From assembly GCA_947589545.1 (NCBI GenBank), contig CANQBA010000038.1, forward strand, positions 1 through 39,462: a stretch of 39,462 nucleotides of DNA, given 5' to 3'. The position numbers were made by a program, and so were the translations under genes. Positions 1 to 8,032 of this stretch are shown in pieces. Each line of letters opens with the position of its first letter. Position 1 is the stretch's first letter. This stretch comes from an uncultured Oscillospiraceae bacterium (GTDB lineage Bacteria; Bacillota; Clostridia; Oscillospirales; Oscillospiraceae). The notes under the pieces were generated by a model. That model was not told where the DNA came from. It searched no databases and saw only the letters and a program-made list of their open reading frames with translations.

Positions 1-14
1 AAATCTGGCGTTGT

Positions 15-77
15 GTTATATAATGAGCTTGTTTTCAAATTCAGCGCTTGAATTTGAAAAAGTACACTTTTTCAAAC
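15..77. promoter_or_regulatory. Palindromic upstream region of the first SLH gene; part of a putative invertible promoter, apparently OFF
   Basis: Two overlapping inverted repeats are visible. One at 32-60 has perfect 12-nt arms (TTTTCAAATTCA and its complement) around GCGCT. The other at 53-76 has perfect 11-nt arms (TTTGAAAAAGT and ACTTTTTCAAA) around AC. Bases 11-77 match the reverse complement of 35487-35553 at 54 of 67 positions, so the element lies in the opposite orientation to the one before the right-hand surface-protein gene. The equivalent promoter reads on the minus strand: CTGAAT (complement of 39-44), an 18-nt spacer, TATAAC (complement of 15-20), pointing away from the gene. 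Because TTATATAA is itself palindromic, a plus-strand TATAAT also exists at 19-24. Its -35 would fall at or before base 1, so a forward promoter cannot be excluded. The partner repeat would lie left of the window. Confidence 0.6.
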
Positions 78-90
78 TGGAGGTAACGAA

Positions 91-3000
91 ATGAAACGGC
101 AAATTTGCAAGCTTCTGGCGATCCTGTTGGCAATCACCATGGTCGCGGCGTTGGTGCCGGGTATGGCGCTGGCTGCTGGCGACGGTACGGCTACCGGGAC
201 AATGGACGGAGCTGCGTTTATCAACTCCGCCAAGGACGGCAAGATCACCCTCACGGGCGACGTGACGCTGACAAGCGCGGCAAATGTCTCGGGCAAGTTG
301 GAGATCGACTTGGCGGGTCACAAGCTGACAAACACGATCCAAGGATCTTCCACTGGCGGCATAAACTGTGTTATTATTCTCAATAATAAGGCGGCTGTTT
401 TGACTGTCACCGACAGCGATACCCAAAAGAGGGGCGTGATCGTCGGCGGCGACAGAAAAGACAGCGAGATAACGAGCTACAACACCGTAGACGTAAGCGG
501 CGCGATTTTGGTCAAAACCGCCGGGGCGACGCTGACCGTCGACGGTGCAAAGATCAAGGGCGGCGACGCCTATGCCACAAAGTACGCGGATCACGCAATT
601 TACGTCAGCGCGACCAACAACACCGTTGAAACGAAGATCAACGTCATCAACGGCGCAGAAATCATTGGCGGTACCGTACATAAGAAGGAAGCCGGAAATG
701 ACAGCCCGAAATCTACTGCCACGCAGGAATCCGGCGCCGGCATCAAAATCAATCCTTGGCCAGCTACCACTAACCGCAGCGTCAAGCTCGTGGTTGACGG
801 CGCTACCGTCACCGGCGGCGGTGACGATACGGGCACCTCTGCCGGTGTGGGAATTAATGTGCAGCATGCGGAAGTAGAGATCAGAAATAAGTCCGTTATC
901 TCCGGCGGAAAGTGCGACAAAGCGACCAGAAGCAACGACGGAGAAGCGATAGACGCATATACCAATACAAAGTTGGTTATCAACGGCTCCACGGTCACCG
1001 GCGGCACGGGCGGTAACGCGATCAGCGCTACCAGCGCCACCGATGAAACGGAGATCATTGATTCCGCCATTACGGGCGGTAATGGTTCAGATCCCGGCTC
1101 TGCGGTTTACTACAGCAACGGAAAACTCACGGTTAAGGGCAGCAAGCTGTATGGCGGTCTGAATAATTCCAGCGATAATTCGCTTGGCTGTGGAATTGAG
1201 ATCAATTCTACTACTAAATATTACATCACCGTTGAGGAAAGCGAAATCTACGGTAGCGAATATGCAACGGGATACAGATATACTAATGGCGATAAGTTTT
1301 ACGGAAACGCCATCTATTTGATAAGTGGCAACCACAACAACGGGGACAGCAGCATTGCGCTCAAGGATACAAAGCTGTTTGCGAGGAACGACTACTACGG
1401 ACTTATCGGCGATGAAAAGACAACCAGCAATCCGCTGAACGTGACGCTTTCCGGGACTATCACCGTCCTTCACGAAAGCGGGCGCGAGGGCGTTGAGGCC
1501 GGTATCACCGGCAAGACCTTGGCAAATGTAAATATCACCATCCCCGAGGGCGAGAGCCTCGTCATTGACGGCGCTATTGGCACGGCTTCCGCTAAGGCGA
1601 CGATTGGTGCGGAAAAGACCGAAATCCCCACCGGTACCACCCTTTACATCGCGCCCAACGGAGTGGAGAACGGCGTGACCTATGAGGGCGTCACCTACAC
1701 AGGCACCGGCACGCTGGCCAAGTCCGGCGAGGGCACCATCACCGCCACCGGTACCGTGACCGCCGCGTTCTCGGAGATTGGTAAGACCGTCGGCACGATT
1801 GACGGCAAGACCTACAAGGCCGCCACGGAAGACGCCTCCATCGTCATTACGGACGGTACGGTCACAGCCGGCGACGGCTGCGTGCTTGGCGCCGAGTCTG
1901 ATGGCGTCATTCCCGTCAAAAAGCTTGCCAAATCCGACGTTACCGTTCAGACCACTGCCGGCGGCAGCGCGGCCGTGGACAAGGAAAATCCTGTGACTGA
2001 GGACGAAACCGTTACCGTCACCGTTACCGCCAACGAGGGATATGAGATCAACAGTGTGACCGCGACATCCGGGGAGGAAACAGTTGAAGTCAAGGACACC
2101 GGGGCGGAGGGCAAGTACACCTTCACCATGCCCGCCGGGGATGTGACCGTCAATGTGACCTTTGTGATGAAGCAGGAGGACGAAGAAGCGCCTCCCACCA
2201 TCGTTGACGAGCCCACAGTGGAGACGGAAATTCCTGAGGATGTGGCCCAGCAGCTTCCGGCTGATTATAATCCGGGCGAAGGATTTGACATTGACAGCAG
2301 CGAGGCCGTCCAGGAGATGGAAAACGCCGGGATCGGGGCCGTGGACACTGTACCCGAGGCGAATCTTGAAGAAGCGGTGGAAAAGCTGAAGGACGGCGAC
2401 GAGGAAACCGAGGTCTACATCCACGTTATCACCACCATCGACACGAAGGTGACGGGGTACACGGCGAGCGGTGACGAAAAGACGCTCACGCTGGAAATTG
2501 CCCCCCACTACCACATCATCGCCACCACCGCAGAGGACAAGGAGGATATTACCGATGACAATGCGGTAGAGCTGAAAAGCGCGGAGATCACCGTCACAAA
2601 GCCGGTCAACATCACCGTGCCTATCCCCGCCGATCTTGCCGGGGAAGGCAAGCCGGTCTATATCAAGCATGAAAAGGACGGCGGCAAGATCTATTGGTAC
2701 TCCGGCACGGTAACGGACGGCACCGTGACCTTCAACAACCCCCACGGCTTCTCGACCTTTACTGTTACCAACACGCCGCCCAAAGCCGCCGCGAAAATCG
2801 AAGGCACCTCCTATGAGACGCTTCAGGACGCGCTTGACGAGGTGAAGGACGGCGACGTTATCGAAGTTTTGGTTGACGATCCCCTGACGGCGACGGCCCC
2901 CGCGAAGAACGTCACCTTCACGGTGAAGGGAGCCTCTGGTATTGAACCCGATGTCACCATCCGGGATAACGGCAATTACCACGTCTCCAAGGGCGCTGAT

Positions 3001-3633
3001 GGCAAATACACCGTGACCTACGTTGCGCCTCCCGTGCCCACCACCCCGACCCCGTCCAAGCCTGACGAGCCCGACGAACCCGACACCGACCCGGTCGACG
3101 TGTTCGTGGACGTGCCCGCCGGCGCGTGGTACCGCGATGCCCTCAACTACGTGCTCGAGAACACCACCGGCGTCATCAACGGCACCGACGCGACGCACTT
3201 CTCCCCCAACGAGAAGCTGACCAGGGCCGCGTTCGCCAAGATCCTCTGGGCTATCGAGGGCAGTAAGCCCACCACCGCAGAGAATCCCTTCACCGACGTG
3301 AAGTCCGGCGACTGGTTCTACGACGCGGTGATCTGGGCCAACGCTCAGGGCATCATGCTGGGCAAGGGGGAGAACCTGTGCGCCCCCAACGACAACATCA
3401 CCCGTGAGGAAATGGCCCTGATGATCCAGCGCTGGAAGGCCGGCAAGGCCGCCGGAGAGGTCGCCTTCCCCGACGCGAAGGATGTCCACGACTGGGCCGC
3501 CGATGCGGTAGCCTGGGCCGCCGAACAGAGCTATATCAAGGGCAAGGACGACGGCAGATTCGCCCCGCTGGACTCCCTGACCCGCGCCGAAATGATCACG
3601 GTCGTGGCCCGCACCCTGGGCTTCGAGGGCTGA
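91..3633 (+). CDS. Secreted SLH-domain surface protein with beta-helix-like repeats
   Basis: A 1180-aa exported protein predicted to attach non-covalently to cell-wall polymer through three C-terminal SLH domains (about residues 1003-1065, 1066-1125 and 1126-1178; for example FVDVPAGAWYRDAL and FTDVKSGDWFYDAV). The signal peptide is MKRQICKLLAILL followed by a hydrophobic stretch ending ALA. Residues 40-530 hold degenerate VxGGT/ITGG-type repeats typical of right-handed parallel beta-helices. Residues about 614-694 resemble a 'bacterial repeat' domain (GYEINSVTA...TFTMPAGDVTVNVTF). Residues 775-950 form a module shared with the paralog at 35641. A Pro/Asp/Glu-rich linker precedes the SLH domains. 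The start is set by GGAGGT at 79-84. The beta-helix half is visibly less GC-rich than neighbouring genes. The ligand or function is unknown; adhesin or S-layer-associated antigen is an inference. Confidence 0.9.
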   Translation: MKRQICKLLAILLAITMVAALVPGMALAAGDGTATGTMDGAAFINSAKDGKITLTGDVTLTSAANVSGKLEIDLAGHKLTNTIQGSSTGGINCVIILNNKAAVLTVTDSDTQKRGVIVGGDRKDSEITSYNTVDVSGAILVKTAGATLTVDGAKIKGGDAYATKYADHAIYVSATNNTVETKINVINGAEIIGGTVHKKEAGNDSPKSTATQESGAGIKINPWPATTNRSVKLVVDGATVTGGGDDTGTSAGVGINVQHAEVEIRNKSVISGGKCDKATRSNDGEAIDAYTNTKLVINGSTVTGGTGGNAISATSATDETEIIDSAITGGNGSDPGSAVYYSNGKLTVKGSKLYGGLNNSSDNSLGCGIEINSTTKYYITVEESEIYGSEYATGYRYTNGDKFYGNAIYLISGNHNNGDSSIALKDTKLFARNDYYGLIGDEKTTSNPLNVTLSGTITVLHESGREGVEAGITGKTLANVNITIPEGESLVIDGAIGTASAKATIGAEKTEIPTGTTLYIAPNGVENGVTYEGVTYTGTGTLAKSGEGTITATGTVTAAFSEIGKTVGTIDGKTYKAATEDASIVITDGTVTAGDGCVLGAESDGVIPVKKLAKSDVTVQTTAGGSAAVDKENPVTEDETVTVTVTANEGYEINSVTATSGEETVEVKDTGAEGKYTFTMPAGDVTVNVTFVMKQEDEEAPPTIVDEPTVETEIPEDVAQQLPADYNPGEGFDIDSSEAVQEMENAGIGAVDTVPEANLEEAVEKLKDGDEETEVYIHVITTIDTKVTGYTASGDEKTLTLEIAPHYHIIATTAEDKEDITDDNAVELKSAEITVTKPVNITVPIPADLAGEGKPVYIKHEKDGGKIYWYSGTVTDGTVTFNNPHGFSTFTVTNTPPKAAAKIEGTSYETLQDALDEVKDGDVIEVLVDDPLTATAPAKNVTFTVKGASGIEPDVTIRDNGNYHVSKGADGKYTVTYVAPPVPTTPTPSKPDEPDEPDTDPVDVFVDVPAGAWYRDALNYVLENTTGVINGTDATHFSPNEKLTRAAFAKILWAIEGSKPTTAENPFTDVKSGDWFYDAVIWANAQGIMLGKGENLCAPNDNITREEMALMIQRWKAGKAAGEVAFPDAKDVHDWAADAVAWAAEQSYIKGKDDGRFAPLDSLTRAEMITVVARTLGFEG

Positions 3634-3666
3634 GAAAGCGAAAAAACCCGAACATACAACGCAAAT

Positions 3667-3700
3667 AAGGGAGCTCCCCCGCCGGGGGAGCTCCCTTTTG
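3667..3700 (+). terminator. Intrinsic terminator after the SLH gene
   Basis: A perfect 14-bp stem (AAGGGAGCTCCCCC at 3667-3680 with its complement at 3684-3697) closes on a GCC loop, and the descending arm runs into TTTTG. It lies between two convergent genes. In the upp direction the hairpin is followed by TTATTTG, so it may also stop upp transcripts. Confidence 0.85.
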
Positions 3701-3724
3701 TACTATATAAATAAGGCAATGCGT

Positions 3725-3746
3725 CGGGCCGGCCGGGTGTCCGGCC
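3725..3746. repeat. 22-nt GC-rich palindromic repeat, copy 1
   Basis: This 22-nt sequence recurs exactly, as its reverse complement, at 15251-15272. It contains GGCCGG/CCGGCC arms around a GTGT/ACAC centre, as in REP-like elements. Both copies lie between convergent gene ends, just beyond a terminator hairpin. With only two copies visible, its family status is an inference. Confidence 0.6.
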
Positions 3747-3761
3747 GTACGGGCGAAAAGG

Positions 3762-4391
3762 TTATTTCGTCCCGAAGATGCGGTCACCGGCGTCCCCCAG
3801 ACCGGGGACGATGTAGGCGTGGTCGTTGAGGCCCTCGTCCACGGCGGCCACGTAGATGTCCACGTCGGGGTGGCTGCGGCGGACGACGTCGATGCCCTCC
3901 GGGGCGGCGATAATATCCACCAGGGTGATGTCCTTGCAGCCGTACTCCTTGATGAAGTCGATAGCCGCGGCGGCGGAGCCGCCGGTAGCCAGCATGGGAT
4001 CCACGATGATGACGGAGCTCTCGGCTATATCGTCGGGCATTTTGCAGTAATATTTGATGGGCTCGTGGGTGTCCGGGTCACGGAAGAGGCCGATATGACC
4101 CACGCGGGCGGAGGGCAGGAGCTTCAGCATGGGATCCACCATGCCGAGGCCGGCTCTCAGGATGGGGACGATGGTGATCTTGCGGTCGCCCAGCGTCCGC
4201 ACATGGGCGGGGGCGACGGGCGTTTCCACCACCTTTTCCACGGTGGGAAGATTGCGGGTGGCCTCGTAGCACATGAGGGTGGAGATCTCTCCCACGATCT
4301 CACGGAACTCCTTGACGCCGGTGTTCCTGTCCCGCAGGACGGACAGCTTGTGATGGATGAGGGGGTGATCGAGAACGTGAAGCTCTGCCAT
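3762..4391 (-). CDS. upp: Uracil phosphoribosyltransferase
   Basis: Cytoplasmic pyrimidine-salvage enzyme converting uracil and PRPP to UMP and pyrophosphate. The 209-aa length is typical. The type I phosphoribosyltransferase PRPP loop [14 protein letters not shown] is at residues 127-140, and the uracil-binding end motif [11 protein letters not shown] is at the C-terminus. The N-terminal PILRAGLGM motif (residues 76-84) is also characteristic. The ATG is preceded by GGAGG (complement of 4400-4404). It is the last gene of a minus-strand group tsaE-tsaB-upp, 35 nt after tsaB, so probably co-transcribed. It converges on the SLH gene. Confidence 0.97.
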   Translation of the reverse strand: MAELHVLDHPLIHHKLSVLRDRNTGVKEFREIVGEISTLMCYEATRNLPTVEKVVETPVAPAHVRTLGDRKITIVPILRAGLGMVDPMLKLLPSARVGHIGLFRDPDTHEPIKYYCKMPDDIAESSVIIVDPMLATGGSAAAAIDFIKEYGCKDITLVDIIAAPEGIDVVRRSHPDVDIYVAAVDEGLNDHAYIVPGLGDAGDRIFGTK

Positions 4392-4426
4392 GGTCTTATC
4401 CTCCGTAAAATTAAGATTTCTTTTCG

Positions 4427-5125
4427 TTATGCCTGGCCCTTCAGCCGCTCCAGGCGCTCCCGTTCCGCCTGGGAGAGCCGGAGATAGTTGGGCGTCAGGT
4501 CGTCTCCCGGCTGGAGCGGCTGCCCCTTCGCGGCCATAGCCACGCCCCAGGCCGTCTGCAATAAAAGCGGAGCGGGGGCGAGACGGGCGGGAAGACCCTC
4601 CGCTAAAAATCTATTATAGCACATCCGCGCGCCGTCTCCAACAAAAAAATACGAAATTTTTTCTTTTTTTGCTTCCTCTACCAGCTCCTCTAGGGAGATG
4701 GCCCTGTCGCCGGCGAGCCGCAAAAGGGTTTCGCCCTCAAAACGGAACTTGGCGTTGTAGATCTGTCCCCGGCGGGCGTCCATGGCGGGGCAGACGACGC
4801 AATCGGTGTGCCCCAGGCCCTGCCAGGCCATAGCCTCCAGGGTGGACACGCCGGCGCAGGGGAGATCCCCGCCCCAGCACAGGCCCTTGGCCGCCGCCAC
4901 GCCGATGCGGATGCCGGTGAAGGAGCCGGGGCCCCGCGCCACAGCCACGGCGTCCACATCCCGGAGCGTCAGCTCCAGATCGGTCAGCATGTCCTCCGCC
5001 ATTTTCAGGAGCGTTCTGGAATGGGTCAGGCCGCTGGCCTGATAATATTGGGCGATCAGCGCCCCGTCCCGGCACAGCGCCACGCTGGCGGCCCTGGCCG
5101 AGGATTCGATGGCAAGTATGTTCAA
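4427..5125 (-). CDS. tsaB: tRNA threonylcarbamoyladenosine biosynthesis protein TsaB
   Basis: TsaB is the non-catalytic ASKHA-fold partner of TsaD in the complex that makes t6A37 on ANN-decoding tRNAs. The 232-aa protein opens with [16 protein letters not shown], the TsaB N-terminal signature, followed by GLTHSRTLL and the [20 protein letters not shown] motif. I set the start at TTG 5125: GGGAGG (complement of 5135-5140) sits 9 nt upstream and the TTG overlaps the tsaE stop as TTGA, giving [10 protein letters not shown] longer open frame upstream has no TsaB similarity. It is translationally coupled to tsaE. Confidence 0.95.
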   Translation of the reverse strand: MNILAIESSARAASVALCRDGALIAQYYQASGLTHSRTLLKMAEDMLTDLELTLRDVDAVAVARGPGSFTGIRIGVAAAKGLCWGGDLPCAGVSTLEAMAWQGLGHTDCVVCPAMDARRGQIYNAKFRFEGETLLRLAGDRAISLEELVEEAKKEKISYFFVGDGARMCYNRFLAEGLPARLAPAPLLLQTAWGVAMAAKGQPLQPGDDLTPNYLRLSQAERERLERLKGQA

Positions 5126-5544
5126 AAGCGCCCGCCTCCCGATACGGTGATTTTTCGCGCGTTTTCGCCGGTCTTCTCGATGGTCACCGTCACGGCCTCC
5201 GCCGGCATGGCGTCCGCCACGTTCTCCGTCCACTCCACACAGCATACGCCCCCGCGGGTAAGGTAGTCCTCCCAGCCGATCTCAAAGAGCTCGTCGGAGG
5301 AGCCCAGGCGGTACATATCGAAATGAAAGAGGGGCACCGGGCCGGGGTATTCGTTGACGATGGTGAAGGTGGGGCTGGACACCCGGGACGCGATGCCAAG
5401 GCCCCTGGCCACGCCGCGTATAAAGGCGGTCTTTCCCGCGCCCAGATCCCCATAAAAGGCCAGAACATCCCCGGGCAGGAGCTTTTTCCCCGTCTCCTCC
5501 CCGGCCAGGACGGTCCCCGCCTCGCTGTTTGTTTCGATGACCAC
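5122..5544 (-). CDS. tsaE: tRNA threonylcarbamoyladenosine biosynthesis ATPase TsaE
   Basis: P-loop ATPase that cycles with the TsaB-TsaD complex during t6A synthesis. It is 140 aa long with Walker A GDLGAGKT (residues 32-39), then SPTFTIVNEY and the FDMYRL and EWTENV blocks of the YjeE/TsaE family. The start is a GTG at 5544 preceded by AGGGGTG. Its stop overlaps the tsaB start by 4 nt. It is the first gene behind the SigA-type promoter at 5611-5639 and divergent from the sporulation operon. Confidence 0.95.
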   Translation of the reverse strand: MVIETNSEAGTVLAGEETGKKLLPGDVLAFYGDLGAGKTAFIRGVARGLGIASRVSSPTFTIVNEYPGPVPLFHFDMYRLGSSDELFEIGWEDYLTRGGVCCVEWTENVADAMPAEAVTVTIEKTGENARKITVSGGGRF

Positions 5545-5610
5545 GGTCTCACCCCTTTACGCGTGGATACGATCCGCTTTCGAAAGCCGCGGAACCGATT
5601 CCCGTCCGCT

Positions 5611-5639
5611 ATTATAGCAAATCGCGGCGGAGGTGGCAA
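5611..5639 (-). promoter_or_regulatory. SigA-type promoter for tsaE-tsaB-upp
   Basis: On the minus strand: TTGCCA (complement of 5634-5639), a 17-nt spacer and a perfect TATAAT (complement of 5611-5616), about 66 nt before the tsaE start codon. Confidence 0.8.
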
Positions 5640-5688
5640 GGGGGAAAATAAAAAGAGGGCGGGGGGCCGTACCGGGAGCGCGGGGCCG

Positions 5689-5717
5689 GTATATTCACGG
5701 GCCTGTCCGCATAAGCT
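5689..5717 (+). promoter_or_regulatory. SigE-type (mother-cell) promoter of the spoIIIA operon
   Basis: GTATATT at 5689-5695, a 14-nt spacer and CATAAGCT at 5710-5717 resemble the SigE consensus (ATATT, about 14 nt, CATACAAT). The spoIIIA operon is SigE-dependent in Bacillus subtilis. The site is 27 nt before the spoIIIAA start codon, which suits a short leader. Confidence 0.6.
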
Positions 5718-5743
5718 TGACCATCACAAAAGGGGGAGTGCTT

Positions 5744-6661
5744 ATGACGGAGACGGACAGATACCGGGACGCGGCGCGGCTGCTGCCGGAGACGGTGAGG
5801 CGTCGGGCCTTTTTACTGGAGGAGCGGGGACGGGCGGCGGCGGAGGAGCTGCGCCTCCGGGTGGGACAGCCCCTGTCGGTAGTCCTGCCGGAGGGGGAGC
5901 GGGAGCTGGGGGACGAGGCTGTGACGGGCCGGGAGCTTTCTCTGCTCATCGAGCTTGCCACCGGCGCCTCCGCCCAATCAGCCCGGCGGGAGCTGGCCTC
6001 CGGCTACATAGCCTGCCGGGGCGGCCACCGGGTGGGCCTGTGCGGCAGCGTCTATCTGGAAAACGGCCATATGGCGGGCTTCTCCGCCTGTACCTCCGCC
6101 GCCGTGCGCATCGCCCGGGAGAAACGGGGCGTGGCCGACGGGCTTCTCTCCGGCCTTTTCCGGGACGGACAGTTCCGCTCCACGCTGATCTGCGCCCCGC
6201 CCGGCGCCGGGAAGACCACGCTTCTGCGGGAGCTGGTGCGGGTGCTGTCCTCCCCCTCCCGCCTGTGTCCGGCCTACCGGATCTCCCTGTGCGACGAGCG
6301 GGGAGAGCTGGCCGCCCTGTGGGACGGCGCGCCACAGCTGGACGTGGGGGAGCGGACGGATATTCTGGACGGCTGTCCCAAGAGCGAGGCGGTGATGACG
6401 GTGCTCCGGGCCATGAACCCCCAGATCGTCGCTCTGGATGAGATCACCTGCCCCGCGGACACGGCGGCCATTGACCGGGCGCGCAACTGCGGCGTGGCCC
6501 TCCTGGCCACCGCCCACGCCGCTTGTCCTGACGATCTGCGGGCCCGCCCCCTCTACCGGGACATGCTCTCCGGCGGGGTGTTTGAGAATTTCATCTTCAT
6601 CAAACGGCGGGGCGGGGAGCGGACATACCAACTGACGAAGGGGGACGCGGATCTATGCTGA
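5744..6661 (+). CDS. spoIIIAA: Stage III sporulation protein AA, secretion-type ATPase
   Basis: Mother-cell ATPase energising the SpoIIIA-SpoIIQ channel that spans the two membranes round the forespore. The 305-aa length is close to the 307 aa of B. subtilis. Walker A APPGAGKTT is at residues 151-159 and Walker B IVALDEI at 228-234, with the VGLCGSVY block before the P-loop. I start at ATG 5744, behind AGGGGGAG; the upstream open frame lies in promoter DNA. The stop overlaps the spoIIIAB start (ATGCTGA), so the two are translationally coupled. Confidence 0.97.
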   Translation: MTETDRYRDAARLLPETVRRRAFLLEERGRAAAEELRLRVGQPLSVVLPEGERELGDEAVTGRELSLLIELATGASAQSARRELASGYIACRGGHRVGLCGSVYLENGHMAGFSACTSAAVRIAREKRGVADGLLSGLFRDGQFRSTLICAPPGAGKTTLLRELVRVLSSPSRLCPAYRISLCDERGELAALWDGAPQLDVGERTDILDGCPKSEAVMTVLRAMNPQIVALDEITCPADTAAIDRARNCGVALLATAHAACPDDLRARPLYRDMLSGGVFENFIFIKRRGGERTYQLTKGDADLC

Positions 6662-7170
6662 GATGGCTTGGCGCGGGACTGGTGATCCTGGCTACCGGCT
6701 CCATGGGCCTGCACGGCATCGCGCGTCTCCGGCGGCGGGTCGCCGTTTTAGAGGGGCTGATCGTGTCCCTGCAGCTGATGGAGAGCGAGATCTGCACCCG
6801 TATGGCCCCGACCAGGGACGTGCTGGAGCTGCTGTCCCGGGAGGCCCCGCCCCCTGTCCGGGGACTTTACCGGCGGGCCTGGGGCGGTCTGGAGGCCCTG
6901 GGGCGGTGCTCCTTTTTCACCATCTGGAAAATGGCGGTGGAAAAAAGCGCGGAGCTGGGCCTGCGCCGGGAGGAGACGGAGCTGATGACCGCCCTGGGGC
7001 TCAGTCTGGGCCGCTACGACGTCCGGGAGCAGGCGGAGGCCATCGGCCGCACCCGCCGGCGGCTGGAGACGGCTTTAAAGCGCGCCGAGGAGGAGCGGGA
7101 TCGGGACTCCAGGCTCCACGCCTTCTTCGGCCTTGCCTCCGGACTTTTCGCGGCGATCATACTGTTGTAA
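6655..7170 (+). CDS. spoIIIAB: Stage III sporulation protein AB
   Basis: A 171-aa protein with an N-terminal membrane segment (LGAGLVILATGSMGLHGIA) and a C-terminal one (FGLASGLFAAIILL) around a helical, arginine-rich middle. This is the topology of SpoIIIAB, which resembles type II secretion platform proteins (GspF-like) in the SpoIIIA channel. Its start overlaps spoIIIAA by 7 nt. It is followed not by spoIIIAC directly but by about 250 bp of structured non-coding DNA. Confidence 0.93.
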   Translation: MLRWLGAGLVILATGSMGLHGIARLRRRVAVLEGLIVSLQLMESEICTRMAPTRDVLELLSREAPPPVRGLYRRAWGGLEALGRCSFFTIWKMAVEKSAELGLRREETELMTALGLSLGRYDVREQAEAIGRTRRRLETALKRAEEERDRDSRLHAFFGLASGLFAAIILL

Positions 7171-7421
7171 TTTTTTCAATCCTCGCCGCTTTGCGGCGAA
7201 ACATTACACTATTACTGGCCGCGAGCCCAGAGAAGCGGGTCGCGGCCAGAGAGGAGGAGCGACGCGTGCGCCCGAGGGCGATCGGGCTCTCCGCCGGGCT
7301 GTGGCCCGGAGGGGAGAGGAGAAGCGGCGTTTACGACTGAGGGCGAATATTTGGAGCCCGAAGCAGAGTGGACGCCAGCGACGACGAGAGCCCGAGGCAA
7401 AGCCGTGTCAGCGACGACGCA
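7171..7421 (+). other. GC-rich hairpin-rich insert between spoIIIAB and spoIIIAC
   Basis: No convincing gene here. There are four clean inverted repeats: 7183-7199 (7-bp stem, TTT loop), 7215-7249 (10-bp perfect stem CTGGCCGCGA, 15-nt loop), 7270-7287 (6-bp GCCCGA) and 7294-7309 (CCGGGC, TGTG loop). The rest is rich in short GACG/GAGG/CGAG strings. Open frames across it translate to low-complexity Arg/Glu/Pro-rich peptide. Elsewhere the operon is tightly packed, so this looks like an inserted repeat or a structured RNA segment. The first hairpin follows TTTTTT rather than preceding it, so it is not an ordinary plus-strand terminator. Confidence 0.5.
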
Positions 7422-7637
7422 ATGAATGTTGACTTGATCTTTAAAATCGCCGCCGTGGGGATCCTGGTGGCGGTGCTGAATCTGCTCCTGGGCCGCTCAG
7501 GCCGGGACGAGCAGGCGCTGATGGTGACCATCGCGGGGCTTGTGGTGGTGCTGGTGGTGCTCCTGCGGGAGATCTCCTCCCTCTTTGACACCATCAAATC
7601 CCTGTTTGGCCTTGCGGGCCTGCCCCGTATACGCTGA
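7422..7637 (+). CDS. spoIIIAC: Stage III sporulation protein AC
   Basis: Small (71 aa) membrane protein with two hydrophobic helices (LIFKIAAVGILVAVLNLLL and ALMVTIAGLVVVLVVLL) and the conserved FDTIKSLFGL end, as in SpoIIIAC of the forespore channel. I start at ATG 7422 (MNVDLIFKIAAV); a longer frame adds only residues from the GC-rich insert upstream. No strong ribosome-binding site is visible before the ATG, which is odd and fits disturbance by the insert. The stop overlaps the next start (TGATG). Confidence 0.93.
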   Translation: MNVDLIFKIAAVGILVAVLNLLLGRSGRDEQALMVTIAGLVVVLVVLLREISSLFDTIKSLFGLAGLPRIR

Positions 7638-8032
7638 TGGAGCTGCTCATCAAGACGGCCGCCGTCTGCATCCCGGCGGCGTTGATGGCGGGCGTCCTCA
7701 AAAAGGACAGCCCCGCCATGGCCCTGCTCATCGCCCTGGCCGCCGGGTGCGTGGTCATAGCCACCTGCGCCGGGGCGCTGCGGGAGCTGACGGCCTTTGT
7801 CACCGAGGTGGCGGAGACGGCGGGCATCTCCAACGCCGTGCTGGCGGTGCTCCTGAAGGCCGTGGGCATCGCCCTGATCTCCCGCCTGGCCGCCGATCTA
7901 TGCCGGGACGCGGGCCTGGGGAGCGCCGGCTCCGCCGCCGAGCTGGCCGGGGCCGCCGCGGCCCTGTACGCCGCCCTCCCCCTGATGCGGGGCGTGTTTC
8001 GGATGATGAGGGAGCTTCTATGGACAAGCTGA
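7637..8032 (+). CDS. spoIIIAD: Stage III sporulation protein AD
   Basis: A 131-aa integral membrane protein with about four hydrophobic stretches, starting MELLIKTAAVCIPAALMAGV and containing DSPAMALLIALAAGCVV. This is the usual SpoIIIAD organisation. It starts within the stop codon of spoIIIAC and overlaps spoIIIAE by 13 nt, so it is coupled at both ends. Part of the mother-cell half of the feeding-tube channel. Confidence 0.94.
   Translation: MELLIKTAAVCIPAALMAGVLKKDSPAMALLIALAAGCVVIATCAGALRELTAFVTEVAETAGISNAVLAVLLKAVGIALISRLAADLCRDAGLGSAGSAAELAGAAAALYAALPLMRGVFRMMRELLWTS

Noticed and set aside
19-24. Plus-strand TATAAT before the first SLH gene as a simple forward promoter
   Set aside because: It comes from the palindrome TTATATAA, and the homologous promoter of the paralog reads the other way. 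The -35 would lie at or outside the window edge, so it stays unproven rather than excluded.
1087-3489. Long open frame (about 800 codons) on the minus strand, antisense to the first SLH gene
   Set aside because: The translation is low-complexity Gly/Val/Arg/His with no domain, and it arises from codon bias of the sense gene, which has a signal peptide and SLH domains.
7133-7432. Open frame spanning the insert between spoIIIAB and spoIIIAC
   Set aside because: It encodes an Arg-rich low-complexity peptide overlapping both hairpins and gene ends, with no start signal.
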